This document shows, piece by piece, positions 1 through 10,040 of a stretch of DNA of 26,927 nt. The stretch covers positions 1-26,927 of IMG/VR virus record IMGVR_UViG_3300029787_000267, one strand, 5' to 3'. The notes beneath the pieces were generated by a model. That model saw only the letters and a program-made list of their open reading frames with translations. It did not search any database and was not told the DNA's origin. Each line of letters opens with the position of its first letter. Within the stretch, counting starts at the first letter, position 1. The position numbers and the translations under genes are program-made. The DNA is from a virus.

Positions 1-1647
1 ACCAGAGGTGAAGCAAAAGTCCTTATAGAAAAACTTTTGTCTAATAGTTTATTTCACGAATTAGAACCAGTTGAAGTGTTGGATGTTTATGTAAATCCAT
101 CAGACCCATCATATGATGAAACTCAAACTTATAAAGATGTAGTTCCAGAGGAAATGCAAGGGGAAACGGGAAGTGAGATAGGATTAGAATCGTTCCAACT
201 AGACTTCTTAGATAATGAACCGCCTTATCTTAACTATAAGGAACCTGGAGTTCCGTACACCAAACAAGAACAAATTGACTTCGCAGACATCCTACCATTA
301 GCAAAAAATCCATCTTTCTTAGGAGCGATAAGAGGTAGGTATGTGGTTTCTGAACAAGGAGATTCTATTGATGAAACCAAAATATTTAGACCATTGGACC
401 CAAATATAATACAATATCCAGTCATTGGTGAGGTGGTTCTTGGTTTGGAATTCGCAGGAAAACATTATTATTTTTCAAAATTAAATGATACTGCTAAAGT
501 CCAACATCTCAGTAAATATGGTATTAGTAATCTTCACAATGAAACTGCAAACGAATCAGCGGCCATTATAACGAATAGTATTAGAAGGGCTGGAAGATAT
601 GACCCCGAGACTGGTAATGAAATAACAGGTTCTTATAAACCCGAGGAATTAGAAAATAATCCATCTATATTTTCAACAGTAAATGGTGCTGGAGTCATAC
701 CATTAGGATTATACTTTGAAGAAGACTACCGAGCTTTCAGATTACGACCTGAAGAAGGCGATACCATCTTACAAGGCAGATTTGGAAATTCAATTCGTTT
801 AGGAAATACTAATAGAAAAAATAGACAAGACCCTTATGGTATAGGAGTAGGTTTAGTAAATTCATCAAATGTAAAAATAACTGCCGGTTCTTATATGTAT
901 GGTCTTGAAAGGAACCCTGATGGTAGTATTTATCGTGTAGGTTTTGAGGGTGACTATGTCTCAGAACTTGGGGCTAATAAAGTAAATGGTGTTCATCAAC
1001 CAAGGGTAGAAGAAGACATAAGAACACACGTAGAAAATTTACAACACGATGACGCTTCTCTTTACTTAACATCTAATGAAAATATTGATTTACCTGAACC
1101 AGCGGTTTTTTTATCTGATTTTGTTGTTGATAAAGAATACAAACATCCACAAGCGATATTATGTTCTGATAGAATTATTATTAATGCAAAAAAACCAAAT
1201 GAAAATAGACCTATCGCCAGTTTTAAAGTAGGGAGGGAATTAGGGAAGATTCAATCTCAAGTTCTGATTACATCAGACGACAAGGTGGATATAATTTCTA
1301 ATGATATTCATTTAAGAACTCAACGAGAACGTTATACTACGGATAAAAAATTAGACGATTCATCCAAACAACATATATATTTAGATAATGGTGGAATAAG
1401 AGTTTCAGCATTTGAAAGCACTATATATGATAATAATCCAGCAGTTAAAGCCAACGAAGATTTTGATACTGTGATTAATATAATTTTAGATATGCAAATA
1501 ACTACAAAAAGAGCAGAATTACTTGCGGAGGTTGCAAAACCATTTTCTAATCCAGTAACGATAGCAGAACTTGAAGAAGAAGTACAAAATTTAAATAGAA
1601 TAAAAAATGAAAAAAGTTTTTATTGTAAAAATGTAAATGTAGAATAG
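1..1647 (+). CDS. gp5-like baseplate hub/central spike protein, 5' truncated
   Basis: The frame is already open at base 1 (it begins TRGEAKVLIEKLL), so the gene starts upstream; a TTG at 37 is merely the first possible start inside the window. 548 residues are visible. Residues about 139-160 (PVIGEVVLGLEFAGKHYYF) look like the OB-fold of phage/VgrG spike proteins. Then comes EGDTILQGRFGNSIRLGN (about 252-270), a later DDASLYLTSNENIDL (about 350) and PQAILCSDRIIINAKK, a series I associate with gp5-like spike/hub proteins of marine T4-like phages, where the C-terminal half forms a beta-helical needle. The gp25 and gp6 genes just downstream support a baseplate role. No lysozyme domain is visible in this part. 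Assignment to gp5 is from motif memory; that it is a virion protein is more certain than which one. Confidence 0.62.
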   Translation, partial: TRGEAKVLIEKLLSNSLFHELEPVEVLDVYVNPSDPSYDETQTYKDVVPEEMQGETGSEIGLESFQLDFLDNEPPYLNYKEPGVPYTKQEQIDFADILPLAKNPSFLGAIRGRYVVSEQGDSIDETKIFRPLDPNIIQYPVIGEVVLGLEFAGKHYYFSKLNDTAKVQHLSKYGISNLHNETANESAAIITNSIRRAGRYDPETGNEITGSYKPEELENNPSIFSTVNGAGVIPLGLYFEEDYRAFRLRPEEGDTILQGRFGNSIRLGNTNRKNRQDPYGIGVGLVNSSNVKITAGSYMYGLERNPDGSIYRVGFEGDYVSELGANKVNGVHQPRVEEDIRTHVENLQHDDASLYLTSNENIDLPEPAVFLSDFVVDKEYKHPQAILCSDRIIINAKKPNENRPIASFKVGRELGKIQSQVLITSDDKVDIISNDIHLRTQRERYTTDKKLDDSSKQHIYLDNGGIRVSAFESTIYDNNPAVKANEDFDTVINIILDMQITTKRAELLAEVAKPFSNPVTIAELEEEVQNLNRIKNEKSFYCKNVNVE

Positions 1648-1655
1648 GAGTAATA

Positions 1656-2138
1656 ATGAAAAAAAATGATTTAATAAAAATAATAGAATTAGTTGTCCGT
1701 AAAGAAGTTAAAAAACAGATGACCGAGATATTTATTAATGATAAAGAAGAAATCAAATTGTCGGAAACGATTTCTAAACCAAAACCTAAAAAGGTTGTCA
1801 ACAAACCTAAAAAACAATATAGTAAAAACCCAGTTTTGAACGAAGTATTGAACAACACTAAACCATTAGGTTCAAGTCAAACTGATGAATATCCATCATT
1901 AGGCGGTGGTGTTTTAGGTAGTGATAATATGGCAGAAGTATTGGGTTATGGTGATTTAGGCAGAGGACAGAATAAAGAAAGAGCTAGAGAAATGGCAGCA
2001 GTTGATACAATTAAGAAAGCTGGTGTAAGTGTGGACCAAGTTCCTGAAGGAGTTCAAAATGCATTGACTCGTGATTATTCTGGTTTGATGAAAGCAATTA
2101 ATAAAAAGAAAGAGGGTGAGGGTAATTACAGACCTTAA
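1656..2138 (+). CDS. small hypothetical protein in the baseplate operon
   Basis: 160 residues that I do not recognise. The start follows a good ribosome binding site (AGGAG, 5 bases upstream of the ATG) 8 bases after the spike gene. The N-terminus is a highly charged, probably helical segment (about 1-35), followed by a Lys/Pro-rich linker (KPKPKKVVNKPKK), a Gly-rich middle (LGGGVLGSDNM) and a charged, helical C-terminal part. There is no signal peptide or membrane segment. Position between a spike-like gene and gp25 suggests a virion or assembly factor, but nothing in the sequence proves it. A 21-base stretch within the gene (1728-1748) is identical to the intergenic promoter-like region at 10044-10064. 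Confidence 0.7.
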   Translation: MKKNDLIKIIELVVRKEVKKQMTEIFINDKEEIKLSETISKPKPKKVVNKPKKQYSKNPVLNEVLNNTKPLGSSQTDEYPSLGGGVLGSDNMAEVLGYGDLGRGQNKERAREMAAVDTIKKAGVSVDQVPEGVQNALTRDYSGLMKAINKKKEGEGNYRP

Positions 2139-2144
2139 TGATAA

Positions 2145-2570
2145 ATGAGTACATTTGACATAGATAACAATGATGACTTTTATATTGGAGTGCAATTTCC
2201 ATTAAGTTATGGTGGAACTTATGGATTCTTCAATCGGTCAAAAACTTTATTTGAGCAAGTTAAATCCAATATAAGAAATCTTATACTAACTAATTTAGGT
2301 GAAAGAATATTTCAACCAGAACTTGGTTCTAATGTTCAAAGTATAATATTTGAAAATATAACAAATGATTTAATAAGTGATGTTCGTGATAAAGTAGAGG
2401 AAGCCGTGAGAGAAGCTATTTCACAATGGTTGCCTTATGTCATTTTAAATGAAGTAAATGTTTTTCAAGATGAGAATAATCCAAATAAAGTTTTTCTTCA
2501 AATAGAATACTCAATTTCAATAGACCCAAATTCTTTAGACCAAATAACATTCACTTTTAACGGAGGTTAG
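2145..2570 (+). CDS. 25: gp25-like baseplate wedge protein (GPW/gp25 family)
   Basis: 141 residues, the usual size for phage T4 gp25 and its P2 gpW/T6SS TssE relatives. Nearly the whole chain matches the family: FPLSYGGTYGFF (about 18-29), then a helix with KSNIRNLILTNLGERIFQPELGS (about 40-62), the conserved leader of this family, then DVRDKVEEAVREAISQWLPYVILNEV. In T4, gp25 joins the wedge to the inner baseplate and helps start sheath assembly. The next gene is gp6-like, the same order as in T4-like phages. No strong Shine-Dalgarno sequence precedes the ATG, so translation is probably coupled to the preceding gene. Confidence 0.9.
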   Translation: MSTFDIDNNDDFYIGVQFPLSYGGTYGFFNRSKTLFEQVKSNIRNLILTNLGERIFQPELGSNVQSIIFENITNDLISDVRDKVEEAVREAISQWLPYVILNEVNVFQDENNPNKVFLQIEYSISIDPNSLDQITFTFNGG

Positions 2571-2574
2571 TAAT

Positions 2575-4521
2575 ATGCCCGATTATTCAAATCCAGATTT
2601 CGGAACAAATTTAAAAACAATAAAAAAAGATACAGATTATCTTGGTAGGGATTTTGCAGATATCAGAACAAACTTAATTGAGTTTGCAAAAGCACACTTT
2701 CCTAAAACATATAATGATTTTAACGAAACATCACCTGGTATGATGTTTATTGAAATGGCTGCTTATGTTGGTGATTTAATGAATTATTATATTGATAATC
2801 AATTTAGAGAAACACTTTTATTACAAGCGGAAGAAAGAAAAAATATTTTTGCAATAGCACAATCATATGGATATAAACCTAAGTTAGCGGTTCCAGCAAC
2901 TGCAGAGTTAAATTTTTCAGTGGTGGTTCCAGCAACGACAAACGACGCTGGAGATTATGTCCCTGATTTAAATTACGCCGGTGTCGTATCTGCAAATAGT
3001 GTTATTGAATCTGATAGTGGAGTTGAATTTACATTATTAGATGATGTTAATTTTAAAGTTTCAAGTTCTTTGGACCCACTAACGATTGAACAACTAGTAC
3101 CATCTTCTGGAACTAATCCAACAAATTATAGATTGCACAAAAAAGGGATTGCAAAATCAGGAACAAGAGTAACTGAAACCTTTTCATTTACAAATGCTAA
3201 AAAGTTTGATAAAATTGTTTTATCAAATGATAGAGTTACAGAAATAATATCAGTCACAGATAGTAATGATAAAAAATATTATGAAGTTCCATTTTTAGCA
3301 CAAGACACTATATTTGAATCAATAGAAAATACAACTCTTAATGACCCTGCTTTATCACAATATCAAAACGATACACCTTTTTTATTAAAGTTAATTAAAG
3401 CGTCAAAAAGATTTACGACAAGAGTTCGTGCGGATAACAAAACAGAATTAAGATTTGGTTCAGGTGTTAGTGATAATGCAGATGAAGTAATAATTCCAAA
3501 TCCTGATAATGTTGGTTCATCATTAGGTTTTGGAGTTTCCAAAATAGATGAATCATTTGACCCAAGTAATTTTTTAAAAACTGAAACTTTCGGTCAAGCA
3601 CCAAGCAACACCACTCTAACCATAGTTTACAATTATGGTGGAGAAGTAGAGCATAATGTCCCTGCAGAAACCATTACTAATTTTACCGAATTAACTTACA
3701 CGGTAAATGAAACAGGTTTAAACGCAAGTTTAGTATCCACTAGTAAAAGCACTTTAGGTGTTGAAAATACATCACCTGCAGCTGGCGGAGCTAGTCAAGA
3801 GACATTAACTGAGATAAAAGAAAACGCTGCAGCATATCTCAATACACAAAACAGAGCGGTAACAAGACAAGACTATATTACAAGAGTTTATTCATTACCA
3901 CAAAAATATGGTAACATAGCTAAAGCATATATTGCACAAGACGAACAATTAGAAATTCAAAATAATGAAGAGGTAACAATACCTAATCCGTTGGCTTTGA
4001 ATATGTATGTGTTAGGTTATGATGAAAATAAAAATTATCAATCTATAAATCAGGCGGTAAAAGAAAATTTAAAATTATATCTCTCACAATATAGAATATT
4101 AACAGACGCAATAAATATAAAAAATGCTTTTATTATTAACATTGCGGTTAAATTTTCAATCGTGGTTCGTAAAGGTTTGAATCATAATGATGTTTCATTT
4201 AGAGCTATTCAAGCCGTTAAAAGACACTTTCAAACTACGAAATGGCAAATTAATCAACCAATTATTTTAAATGATATCGCTAATGAGATATTAAGAGTTG
4301 ACGGAGTGGTTAGTGTTTCGCCACCTGACCATAACAATCCTAATAAAGATATGATAGTAATTGAAAATAGAAATTTATTATCAGATGGATATAGTGGGAA
4401 TGTTTACGATATGACATCGGCAACAAGAAAAGGAATCGTTTATCCTTCATTAGACCCAAGTATCTTTGAGGTTAAATTCCCAAACACAGACATTGAGTGT
4501 GAAGTAGTAGGAGAACAATAA
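2575..4521 (+). CDS. 6: gp6-like baseplate wedge protein
   Basis: 648 residues, close to T4 gp6 (660). The N-terminus reads DYLGRDFADIRTNLIEFAKAHFPKTYNDFNETSPGMMFIEMAAYVGD (about 22-68), typical of gp6/gpJ-type baseplate proteins, followed by DNQFRETLLLQAEERKNIFAIAQSYGYKP. The middle is beta-rich and variable; the C-terminal third (SLPQKYGNIAKAYIAQ and later FQTTKWQINQPIILNDIANEILRVDGVVSV) matches the conserved part that in T4 forms the gp6 ring holding adjacent wedges together. It starts 4 bases after gp25, with GGAGG 9 bases before the ATG, and its last base overlaps the next ATG. The family match is strong. Confidence 0.88.
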   Translation: MPDYSNPDFGTNLKTIKKDTDYLGRDFADIRTNLIEFAKAHFPKTYNDFNETSPGMMFIEMAAYVGDLMNYYIDNQFRETLLLQAEERKNIFAIAQSYGYKPKLAVPATAELNFSVVVPATTNDAGDYVPDLNYAGVVSANSVIESDSGVEFTLLDDVNFKVSSSLDPLTIEQLVPSSGTNPTNYRLHKKGIAKSGTRVTETFSFTNAKKFDKIVLSNDRVTEIISVTDSNDKKYYEVPFLAQDTIFESIENTTLNDPALSQYQNDTPFLLKLIKASKRFTTRVRADNKTELRFGSGVSDNADEVIIPNPDNVGSSLGFGVSKIDESFDPSNFLKTETFGQAPSNTTLTIVYNYGGEVEHNVPAETITNFTELTYTVNETGLNASLVSTSKSTLGVENTSPAAGGASQETLTEIKENAAAYLNTQNRAVTRQDYITRVYSLPQKYGNIAKAYIAQDEQLEIQNNEEVTIPNPLALNMYVLGYDENKNYQSINQAVKENLKLYLSQYRILTDAINIKNAFIINIAVKFSIVVRKGLNHNDVSFRAIQAVKRHFQTTKWQINQPIILNDIANEILRVDGVVSVSPPDHNNPNKDMIVIENRNLLSDGYSGNVYDMTSATRKGIVYPSLDPSIFEVKFPNTDIECEVVGEQ

Positions 4522-5729
4522 TGCATTATTTTGAATTTGGAAAAAGAGACGCAACAATTTATTCAGGTGGGACAACATCTTCCATTAACACTGGTTTTGA
4601 TGAGATATTAGAAATCAATAAAGTAGTTGCCGATAATGGTACGGTACAAAATGTATCAAGAATATTGATTGACTTTGATTATACTTTTATTTCTGAACAA
4701 ATAGAACAGGGAACTATTCCTTCATTAAGTGAAACTAGTAGTGTAAAATTTCATTTAAATTTATATGACGCAACATCAGAAGAAGTAGAAGCTGAGCAAA
4801 GTGTTTTTGTTTATATGGTTAGTGGTAGTTGGAAACAAGGAACAGGAAAACTTGACCACGACCCAGTGACAGAGGACGGAGTAAGTTATCAATATCGTGA
4901 CCAAGAAGCTAAAACACCTTGGGTAACAGGTTCAATATTGACTGATGGAGGTGCTTGGTATACCAGTAGTGCTGCTTCTTTTGAAGTCAGCACTTCTTAT
5001 GATTTGACTTTTGACAAAAAAGATATTAGAGCAGATGTAACCAACTTGGTTTACAATCATATACTTTCAAGTTCAGATTTTCCGAACAACGGATTTATTG
5101 TTAAACGAGAATCTATATCACATCCAGCTGGACTCTCAGGTTCAATGCCAGGAAGAACTTTTGCATTTAATTCAGGTAGTGATACTACAAAAGACGAGGC
5201 AAGTACAAGTAGATTAGGTAATCTAAAATATTTCTCAAGAGAAACACATACAATCTATCCACCTAAATTAGAAGTAGTTTGGGATGACTCAAGTTGGAAT
5301 ACAGGTTCTGCAGCTGCACCTTTGACAAAATTAAGTTCAACAGATTTAGAAAGATTAAAAGTTTATTTTAAAAATTTAAGACCAGAATATAAAGAAGGTT
5401 CAAAAGTAAAACTTAGAGTAGCGGGTAGAGAATTATATCCAACAACAAGTTTTGGAACAACACCAGCAGAATTGGATATAAAAGTTTTACCAAGTGCTTC
5501 ATCTTTCTATGAAGTAAAAGACGCCGATACTGAAGAGGTAATTATACCTTATGGTAGTGGTTCAAAAATTAGTTGTGATTCAACAGGTAATTATTTTAAT
5601 CTATTTATGGATGGATTACAAGCAGAAAGAAACTATCGTTTTTGTGTCAAAGTGGTTAGTGGTAGTGGGACTACTGATGAGCAAATAAACTTTTATGATG
5701 ATAATTATGAATTTAGGGTAGTAAGATAA
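4521..5729 (+). CDS. virion structural protein, baseplate region
   Basis: 402 residues. The ATG overlaps the gp6 stop by one base (TAATG), so translation is probably coupled. No signal peptide or membrane helix. The chain is beta-rich: FEFGKRDATIYSGGTTSSINTGFDEILEINK (start), then a jelly-roll-like stretch about 50-240 with many Ser/Thr and short strands (SVFVYMVSGSWKQGTG, YDLTFDKKDIRADVTNLVYNH), then a second beta domain about 270-402. The ADVTNLVYNHI segment resembles DNRLRE-like domains of surface fibres, but I hold that loosely. The position between gp6 and the 1325-residue structural gene argues for a baseplate component, perhaps occupying the place of T4 gp7/gp8. Confidence 0.72.
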   Translation: MHYFEFGKRDATIYSGGTTSSINTGFDEILEINKVVADNGTVQNVSRILIDFDYTFISEQIEQGTIPSLSETSSVKFHLNLYDATSEEVEAEQSVFVYMVSGSWKQGTGKLDHDPVTEDGVSYQYRDQEAKTPWVTGSILTDGGAWYTSSAASFEVSTSYDLTFDKKDIRADVTNLVYNHILSSSDFPNNGFIVKRESISHPAGLSGSMPGRTFAFNSGSDTTKDEASTSRLGNLKYFSRETHTIYPPKLEVVWDDSSWNTGSAAAPLTKLSSTDLERLKVYFKNLRPEYKEGSKVKLRVAGRELYPTTSFGTTPAELDIKVLPSASSFYEVKDADTEEVIIPYGSGSKISCDSTGNYFNLFMDGLQAERNYRFCVKVVSGSGTTDEQINFYDDNYEFRVVR

Positions 5730-6031
5730 TGCCATACACACAAGAAGAAGCACAACAACGTTCAGAATATTATGATGACTATTTGGACTTTTTACGAGAA
5801 AAACGAAGACAAGAAGTTTTAAGTGCATTAGGTTCATACAATTCAGGTTCAATAGTATTACAAGAATTTCGTGATGAACGAGGTTTTTTGATTTCGTTTG
5901 AAAATCCATTTGAAGATGGTAATTCTCAAGAGGAACAAGCCGAACTAGTTAATCATTCAATAGAACAATTTTTATTTAACACAGACTTTTCAGAAGAAAT
6001 AGATACAGACTTTCAAACCTTTATTGAATAG
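5729..6031 (+). CDS. small acidic hypothetical protein in baseplate operon
   Basis: 100 residues, unrecognised. It begins with a one-base overlap with the previous stop (TAATG) and ends 10 bases before the next gene, so it is well embedded in the operon. The first 35 residues are probably helical and rich in Glu, Gln, Arg and Tyr (QEEAQQRSEYYDDYLDFLR); the C-terminal half is strongly acidic. No signal peptide, membrane segment or cysteine. It may be a small baseplate adaptor or chaperone for the large protein encoded next, which is inference from position only. Confidence 0.7.
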   Translation: MPYTQEEAQQRSEYYDDYLDFLREKRRQEVLSALGSYNSGSIVLQEFRDERGFLISFENPFEDGNSQEEQAELVNHSIEQFLFNTDFSEEIDTDFQTFIE

Positions 6032-6041
6032 GTAAAAAATT

Positions 6042-9000
6042 ATGCCTACATATACATTTACACCAGACGAAAAAAATCAATACTTCAACTTGACGCCAAG
6101 TTTTAGTGGTTTTGGTAATCAACCTGACAGAGATTATATCGTGCTTTGTGTTTATAATTTAAATAATATACTTTTACAAGAAAAAAAGTTATCATTGTCC
6201 AACATAGAGTTTGGATTAAATAAACAAATTTTGTTGAATGTTGGCCAACACCTTCGTGATTGTGGTTATTCTGAGGGTAATTATAGAGTAAGATATAAAT
6301 TTTTACGAAAAATTGCCGGAGAGTTTGATTCCCAAACTTTTAAATATAGTATTGATGACATCTCTTCTGATAAAAGAGAGGTTGTAATAAGTAATAATCA
6401 AGTTGAAACACCAATAGAACCAGGAAGTTTAAAACAACAATATCTTTCAGATTTTGTAACTATGAATTCTGAAATAGATTTTGAACCACCAAATGCTTCA
6501 TCTTTACCAAACATATCATTTGAGGATGTAGACAGCAACATAATAAAATATTCAATAGAACAACCAGTAGAAAATTATTTTTTTCAAGATTTAATTGGAG
6601 GAGAACTTCAAATAAGAGATTTTCTTCAAACATCAGAAGCTTCTTATCTTGGTAAATTTAAAGTAATAGAAGTTTTAGATGGCAACAAAATAGTAGTTGA
6701 TAAAACATTTAGACAATGTGTGGAGGCGTTTGGATTTAACGCTGATGGTTATTTTAATGACCATTATATGAATTCACCTGGTGCTTGGTTTATAAGATAT
6801 AAGAAATTTAATGTTGATAACTTTGAAAATTATATGGTCATTGGTGAAAATTATTATTTGATGATAAATGATAAATTGATTGAGAGAAATGAAAATACAA
6901 GACAATATAAAAGAGCCGTCAGACTAAAGGCGAGATTATTCAATAATATTCAGAGATTTCAAAAAGTATATTTTGCTCAACAAATGTTAAACGACTATAC
7001 GGATAATGTAACTTTAGTTCCTAATCCTGAATTATCACCAGAAGTGTTTTTAAGAATTCCTAATTTAAATTCAGTGGATAATCCACTTAATTTTAATCCA
7101 ACACAATTCCAAAGTCATAATGATTTATTAAGTGATGATGACCCAACTAATAAAGATATTGAAAGATTATTAGTATCAAGTAGTTTATTAGATGTTCAAC
7201 CAAATATTGATTTTCAAAAAACAACAACTGATTTACAAATACAACTGGATGATACTGGTTTTGGAAATTTTGTTCATTTCTCAAACGCTGAAAGAAGACT
7301 TACTAATTTTAAAACAAAGGTAGAATTAATTGAAAGTCATAGTGCAGAGAGTCGCTCATTAGCTCCTATTGCAGATTCACTTAAGTTCGTACAAAGTCTT
7401 GAAAGTAAAAGACAAAGAGTAATTAATTCCTTTGACCCGTTTGAACATTTTATGTATTTTGAAAGTTCATCTTATGTAAGTTCATCGGAGGGACAATTTC
7501 ACGACACTGCTTGGCCAAAACAAACAAGCACTGAACCTTATGTATTGGCACCAACAACCGCCTCGGTGGTTACAAGCTGGTACAATAATATGATATCAAG
7601 TGCTTCAACATATGATAATACAAACCAAAATTCACTTAGAAATACATTACCAGGACACGTTCAAAATGATTCACAAAATAATGTGTTTTTAGAATTTATG
7701 GATATGATAGGTCAACAATTTGATGAAACTTGGACCTATACAACAAAATTAACAGATGTTAATGTTAGGGTGGAAAAGTTGTCTGAAGGTATATCAAAAG
7801 ATATAGCTCAACAATTTGCCAGAAGTTTAGGAGTTGAATTAACAAGTGGTAATAATTTATTGACATTACCTGAGTATCTATTGGGTAGAAATCAAGACGG
7901 AACCAATAAATACGAAACACCACAAGAAAAAGTAACAGAGGAAATATGGAAAAGAATTTTAGCAAACTTACCTTTCTTTATTAAAGCAAAGGGAACAAGA
8001 AGAGCTATGACAGGATTATTAAATTGTTATGGTATACCGAGTTCTATATTGAGAGTTCGTGAATATGGTGGACCAGACAAAGGAACAGGTGTAAATTATG
8101 AAATTAAAAGAAAATTTACTCACGCATTAGATTTTAAATCAGAACAATTTATTAAATCACAATGGTCAACCGATTCTTCAGGTTTAACACCTGACACAAT
8201 AGAATTTAGATTTAGAACACCTTCTTCATCAGACCAAGTTTTATTACAAAAAAATAATGACTTTGCTATTTCTTTACAAGATAACGGAGCATCCGATAAT
8301 TTAGGACATCTAAAATTTCAAATAAGTGCTTCTGGTTTTGACCAAGGTACATACATCACTTCATCAGAATTACCATTTTACAATGATGATTTTTGGTCAG
8401 TTATGTTGACAAGAAAAGCAGCGGCAAACAGAACGGATGGATTATCAGTTGGTGACGAGTTAACAACGGATATCGCAACAAGTCAAAGTGTTTATGAATT
8501 AACAACTAAACAATATGATTCCACAAGACAAAGAGTTATATATGAAGATAGTCAAAGTTTAACATCACACACTTCAAGTTTAGCAACTGATATAAATAAC
8601 ATATCAGGTAGTAGACTAAATGGTTCATTCACCAGTAGTGGATTTGTATTTCTTGGTGGACAGAATGTTGGCTTCGGTGGTAGATTTAGTGGTTCTATGA
8701 TGGAATATCGTTTATGGTCAGAACCATTGAGTTCAAATGTATTTGATAATCATACAAGAACACCTAAAGCATATAATGGTAATAGTTATTCATCATCATT
8801 TGATGAGTTATTAGTTCGTTATATGTTAAATGATAATATTTCTTTTTCAGCATCAAACGCAACATTAACATCTTCAAATGTAGCACATTTACAAACTTAT
8901 GAAAGAGCAATTTCTGGTAGTAACATTGATGGTTTTACAGGAACCAATTTTAGAAGTCTTGTTGACCAAGAACAATTTAGAGTACCAGATGTTGGTCCAA

Positions 9001-10019
9001 GTCGTAGAAATGCAACTAAGATTAGAATTGAAGATAATAAATTAGTTGGTAATTTGTCAGCGGTTCAACGAGCAGAAAAGTCATCACAAGATTTTGCACC
9101 AATAGATAGTGATAGATTGGGAGTTTATTTCTCACCAGTTGATGTAGTAAATGAAGACATTGTTTATAGTATTGCAGATTTTAATTTTGATGATTACATC
9201 GGAGACCCAAGAGATGAATTTAAACATACTTACAGAACACTTAAAAGTTTACAAATAGATTATTTTAAAAGGTATCAAAACTCAAATAACTTTTTTGATT
9301 ACTTAAGATTATTAACATATTATGACACAAGCATATTTACACAATTAAGAAATCTAATACCAGCAAGAGCAAATGAAACTCTTGGTGTATTGATAGAACC
9401 AAGTATATTGGAAAGACCAAAGGCAGTTCCAAGAAGACAAACAGAATTTGATAATCAATATTTTGAAAATGCATCACCATTAGAAGATGGATTACAAGTA
9501 ACAAGATTTATTTCAGAATCACTTGACAATGCTTTAGTCGCTACAGGAGAGTTTCCAACATACGGCGGAGACTTAGTGAACAATCGTGATTTATCTGGTT
9601 CAGTGGGTAGATTAGGAATACAAACTCTCGTTAAATTAGATGAGATTGACCCAACATCACCTTACGGAGATTTATACGCAACCGCTAGTGTGGTTTTTGG
9701 TGGAACAACAACAGAGTTTGAAGAGGTGGTTCAACCATTTATCTCATCATCAAGACTATCACCAATCAATCAAGACACAGAAAAGTTTTATTCAAGTTCT
9801 ATAAGTGCTTCACTTGACAAAGCATATAGTTCTTCATTTGTAGAATCAGAGTTTCAAAGTGTGATTTCTGATAGTTATTTAGAAAATACATTTTTTATTG
9901 GAACTAAAGTAACAAAAGACAACGCACCAGGTGGAGGCGATGCGGTTGAAATAACTTTAACTTCACCTACTTCATTAACAACACAAGAACCAGGAGAATC
10001 AAAACTTAGGGTTGAATAA
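6042..10019 (+). CDS. large virion structural protein with LamG-like insertion
   Basis: 1325 residues, the largest gene here. The N-terminal about 150 residues are beta-rich. The middle (about 510-690) is helical and contains FLEFMDMIGQQFDETWTYTTKLTDV and EEIWKRILANLPFFIKAKGTRRAMTGLLNCYGIPSSILRVREYGG, a block common in long baseplate proteins of marine T4-like phages. Residues about 710-910 look like a concanavalin/LamG-type sandwich (TIEFRFRTPSSSDQVLLQ; later GFVFLGGQNVGFGGRFSGSMMEYRLWSEPLS). The C-terminal part (about 1025-1140: GVYFSPVDVVNEDIVYSIADFNFDDYIGDPRDEF, then LRLLTYYDTSIFTQLRNLIPAR) is a further conserved block. By order it could stand for T4 gp7, but sequence identity to gp7 is not something I can see. 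The lectin-like part may bind host glycans. Confidence 0.78.
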   Translation: MPTYTFTPDEKNQYFNLTPSFSGFGNQPDRDYIVLCVYNLNNILLQEKKLSLSNIEFGLNKQILLNVGQHLRDCGYSEGNYRVRYKFLRKIAGEFDSQTFKYSIDDISSDKREVVISNNQVETPIEPGSLKQQYLSDFVTMNSEIDFEPPNASSLPNISFEDVDSNIIKYSIEQPVENYFFQDLIGGELQIRDFLQTSEASYLGKFKVIEVLDGNKIVVDKTFRQCVEAFGFNADGYFNDHYMNSPGAWFIRYKKFNVDNFENYMVIGENYYLMINDKLIERNENTRQYKRAVRLKARLFNNIQRFQKVYFAQQMLNDYTDNVTLVPNPELSPEVFLRIPNLNSVDNPLNFNPTQFQSHNDLLSDDDPTNKDIERLLVSSSLLDVQPNIDFQKTTTDLQIQLDDTGFGNFVHFSNAERRLTNFKTKVELIESHSAESRSLAPIADSLKFVQSLESKRQRVINSFDPFEHFMYFESSSYVSSSEGQFHDTAWPKQTSTEPYVLAPTTASVVTSWYNNMISSASTYDNTNQNSLRNTLPGHVQNDSQNNVFLEFMDMIGQQFDETWTYTTKLTDVNVRVEKLSEGISKDIAQQFARSLGVELTSGNNLLTLPEYLLGRNQDGTNKYETPQEKVTEEIWKRILANLPFFIKAKGTRRAMTGLLNCYGIPSSILRVREYGGPDKGTGVNYEIKRKFTHALDFKSEQFIKSQWSTDSSGLTPDTIEFRFRTPSSSDQVLLQKNNDFAISLQDNGASDNLGHLKFQISASGFDQGTYITSSELPFYNDDFWSVMLTRKAAANRTDGLSVGDELTTDIATSQSVYELTTKQYDSTRQRVIYEDSQSLTSHTSSLATDINNISGSRLNGSFTSSGFVFLGGQNVGFGGRFSGSMMEYRLWSEPLSSNVFDNHTRTPKAYNGNSYSSSFDELLVRYMLNDNISFSASNATLTSSNVAHLQTYERAISGSNIDGFTGTNFRSLVDQEQFRVPDVGPSRRNATKIRIEDNKLVGNLSAVQRAEKSSQDFAPIDSDRLGVYFSPVDVVNEDIVYSIADFNFDDYIGDPRDEFKHTYRTLKSLQIDYFKRYQNSNNFFDYLRLLTYYDTSIFTQLRNLIPARANETLGVLIEPSILERPKAVPRRQTEFDNQYFENASPLEDGLQVTRFISESLDNALVATGEFPTYGGDLVNNRDLSGSVGRLGIQTLVKLDEIDPTSPYGDLYATASVVFGGTTTEFEEVVQPFISSSRLSPINQDTEKFYSSSISASLDKAYSSSFVESEFQSVISDSYLENTFFIGTKVTKDNAPGGGDAVEITLTSPTSLTTQEPGESKLRVE

Positions 10020-10040
10020 ACAATAATAAAATTTAACTTT

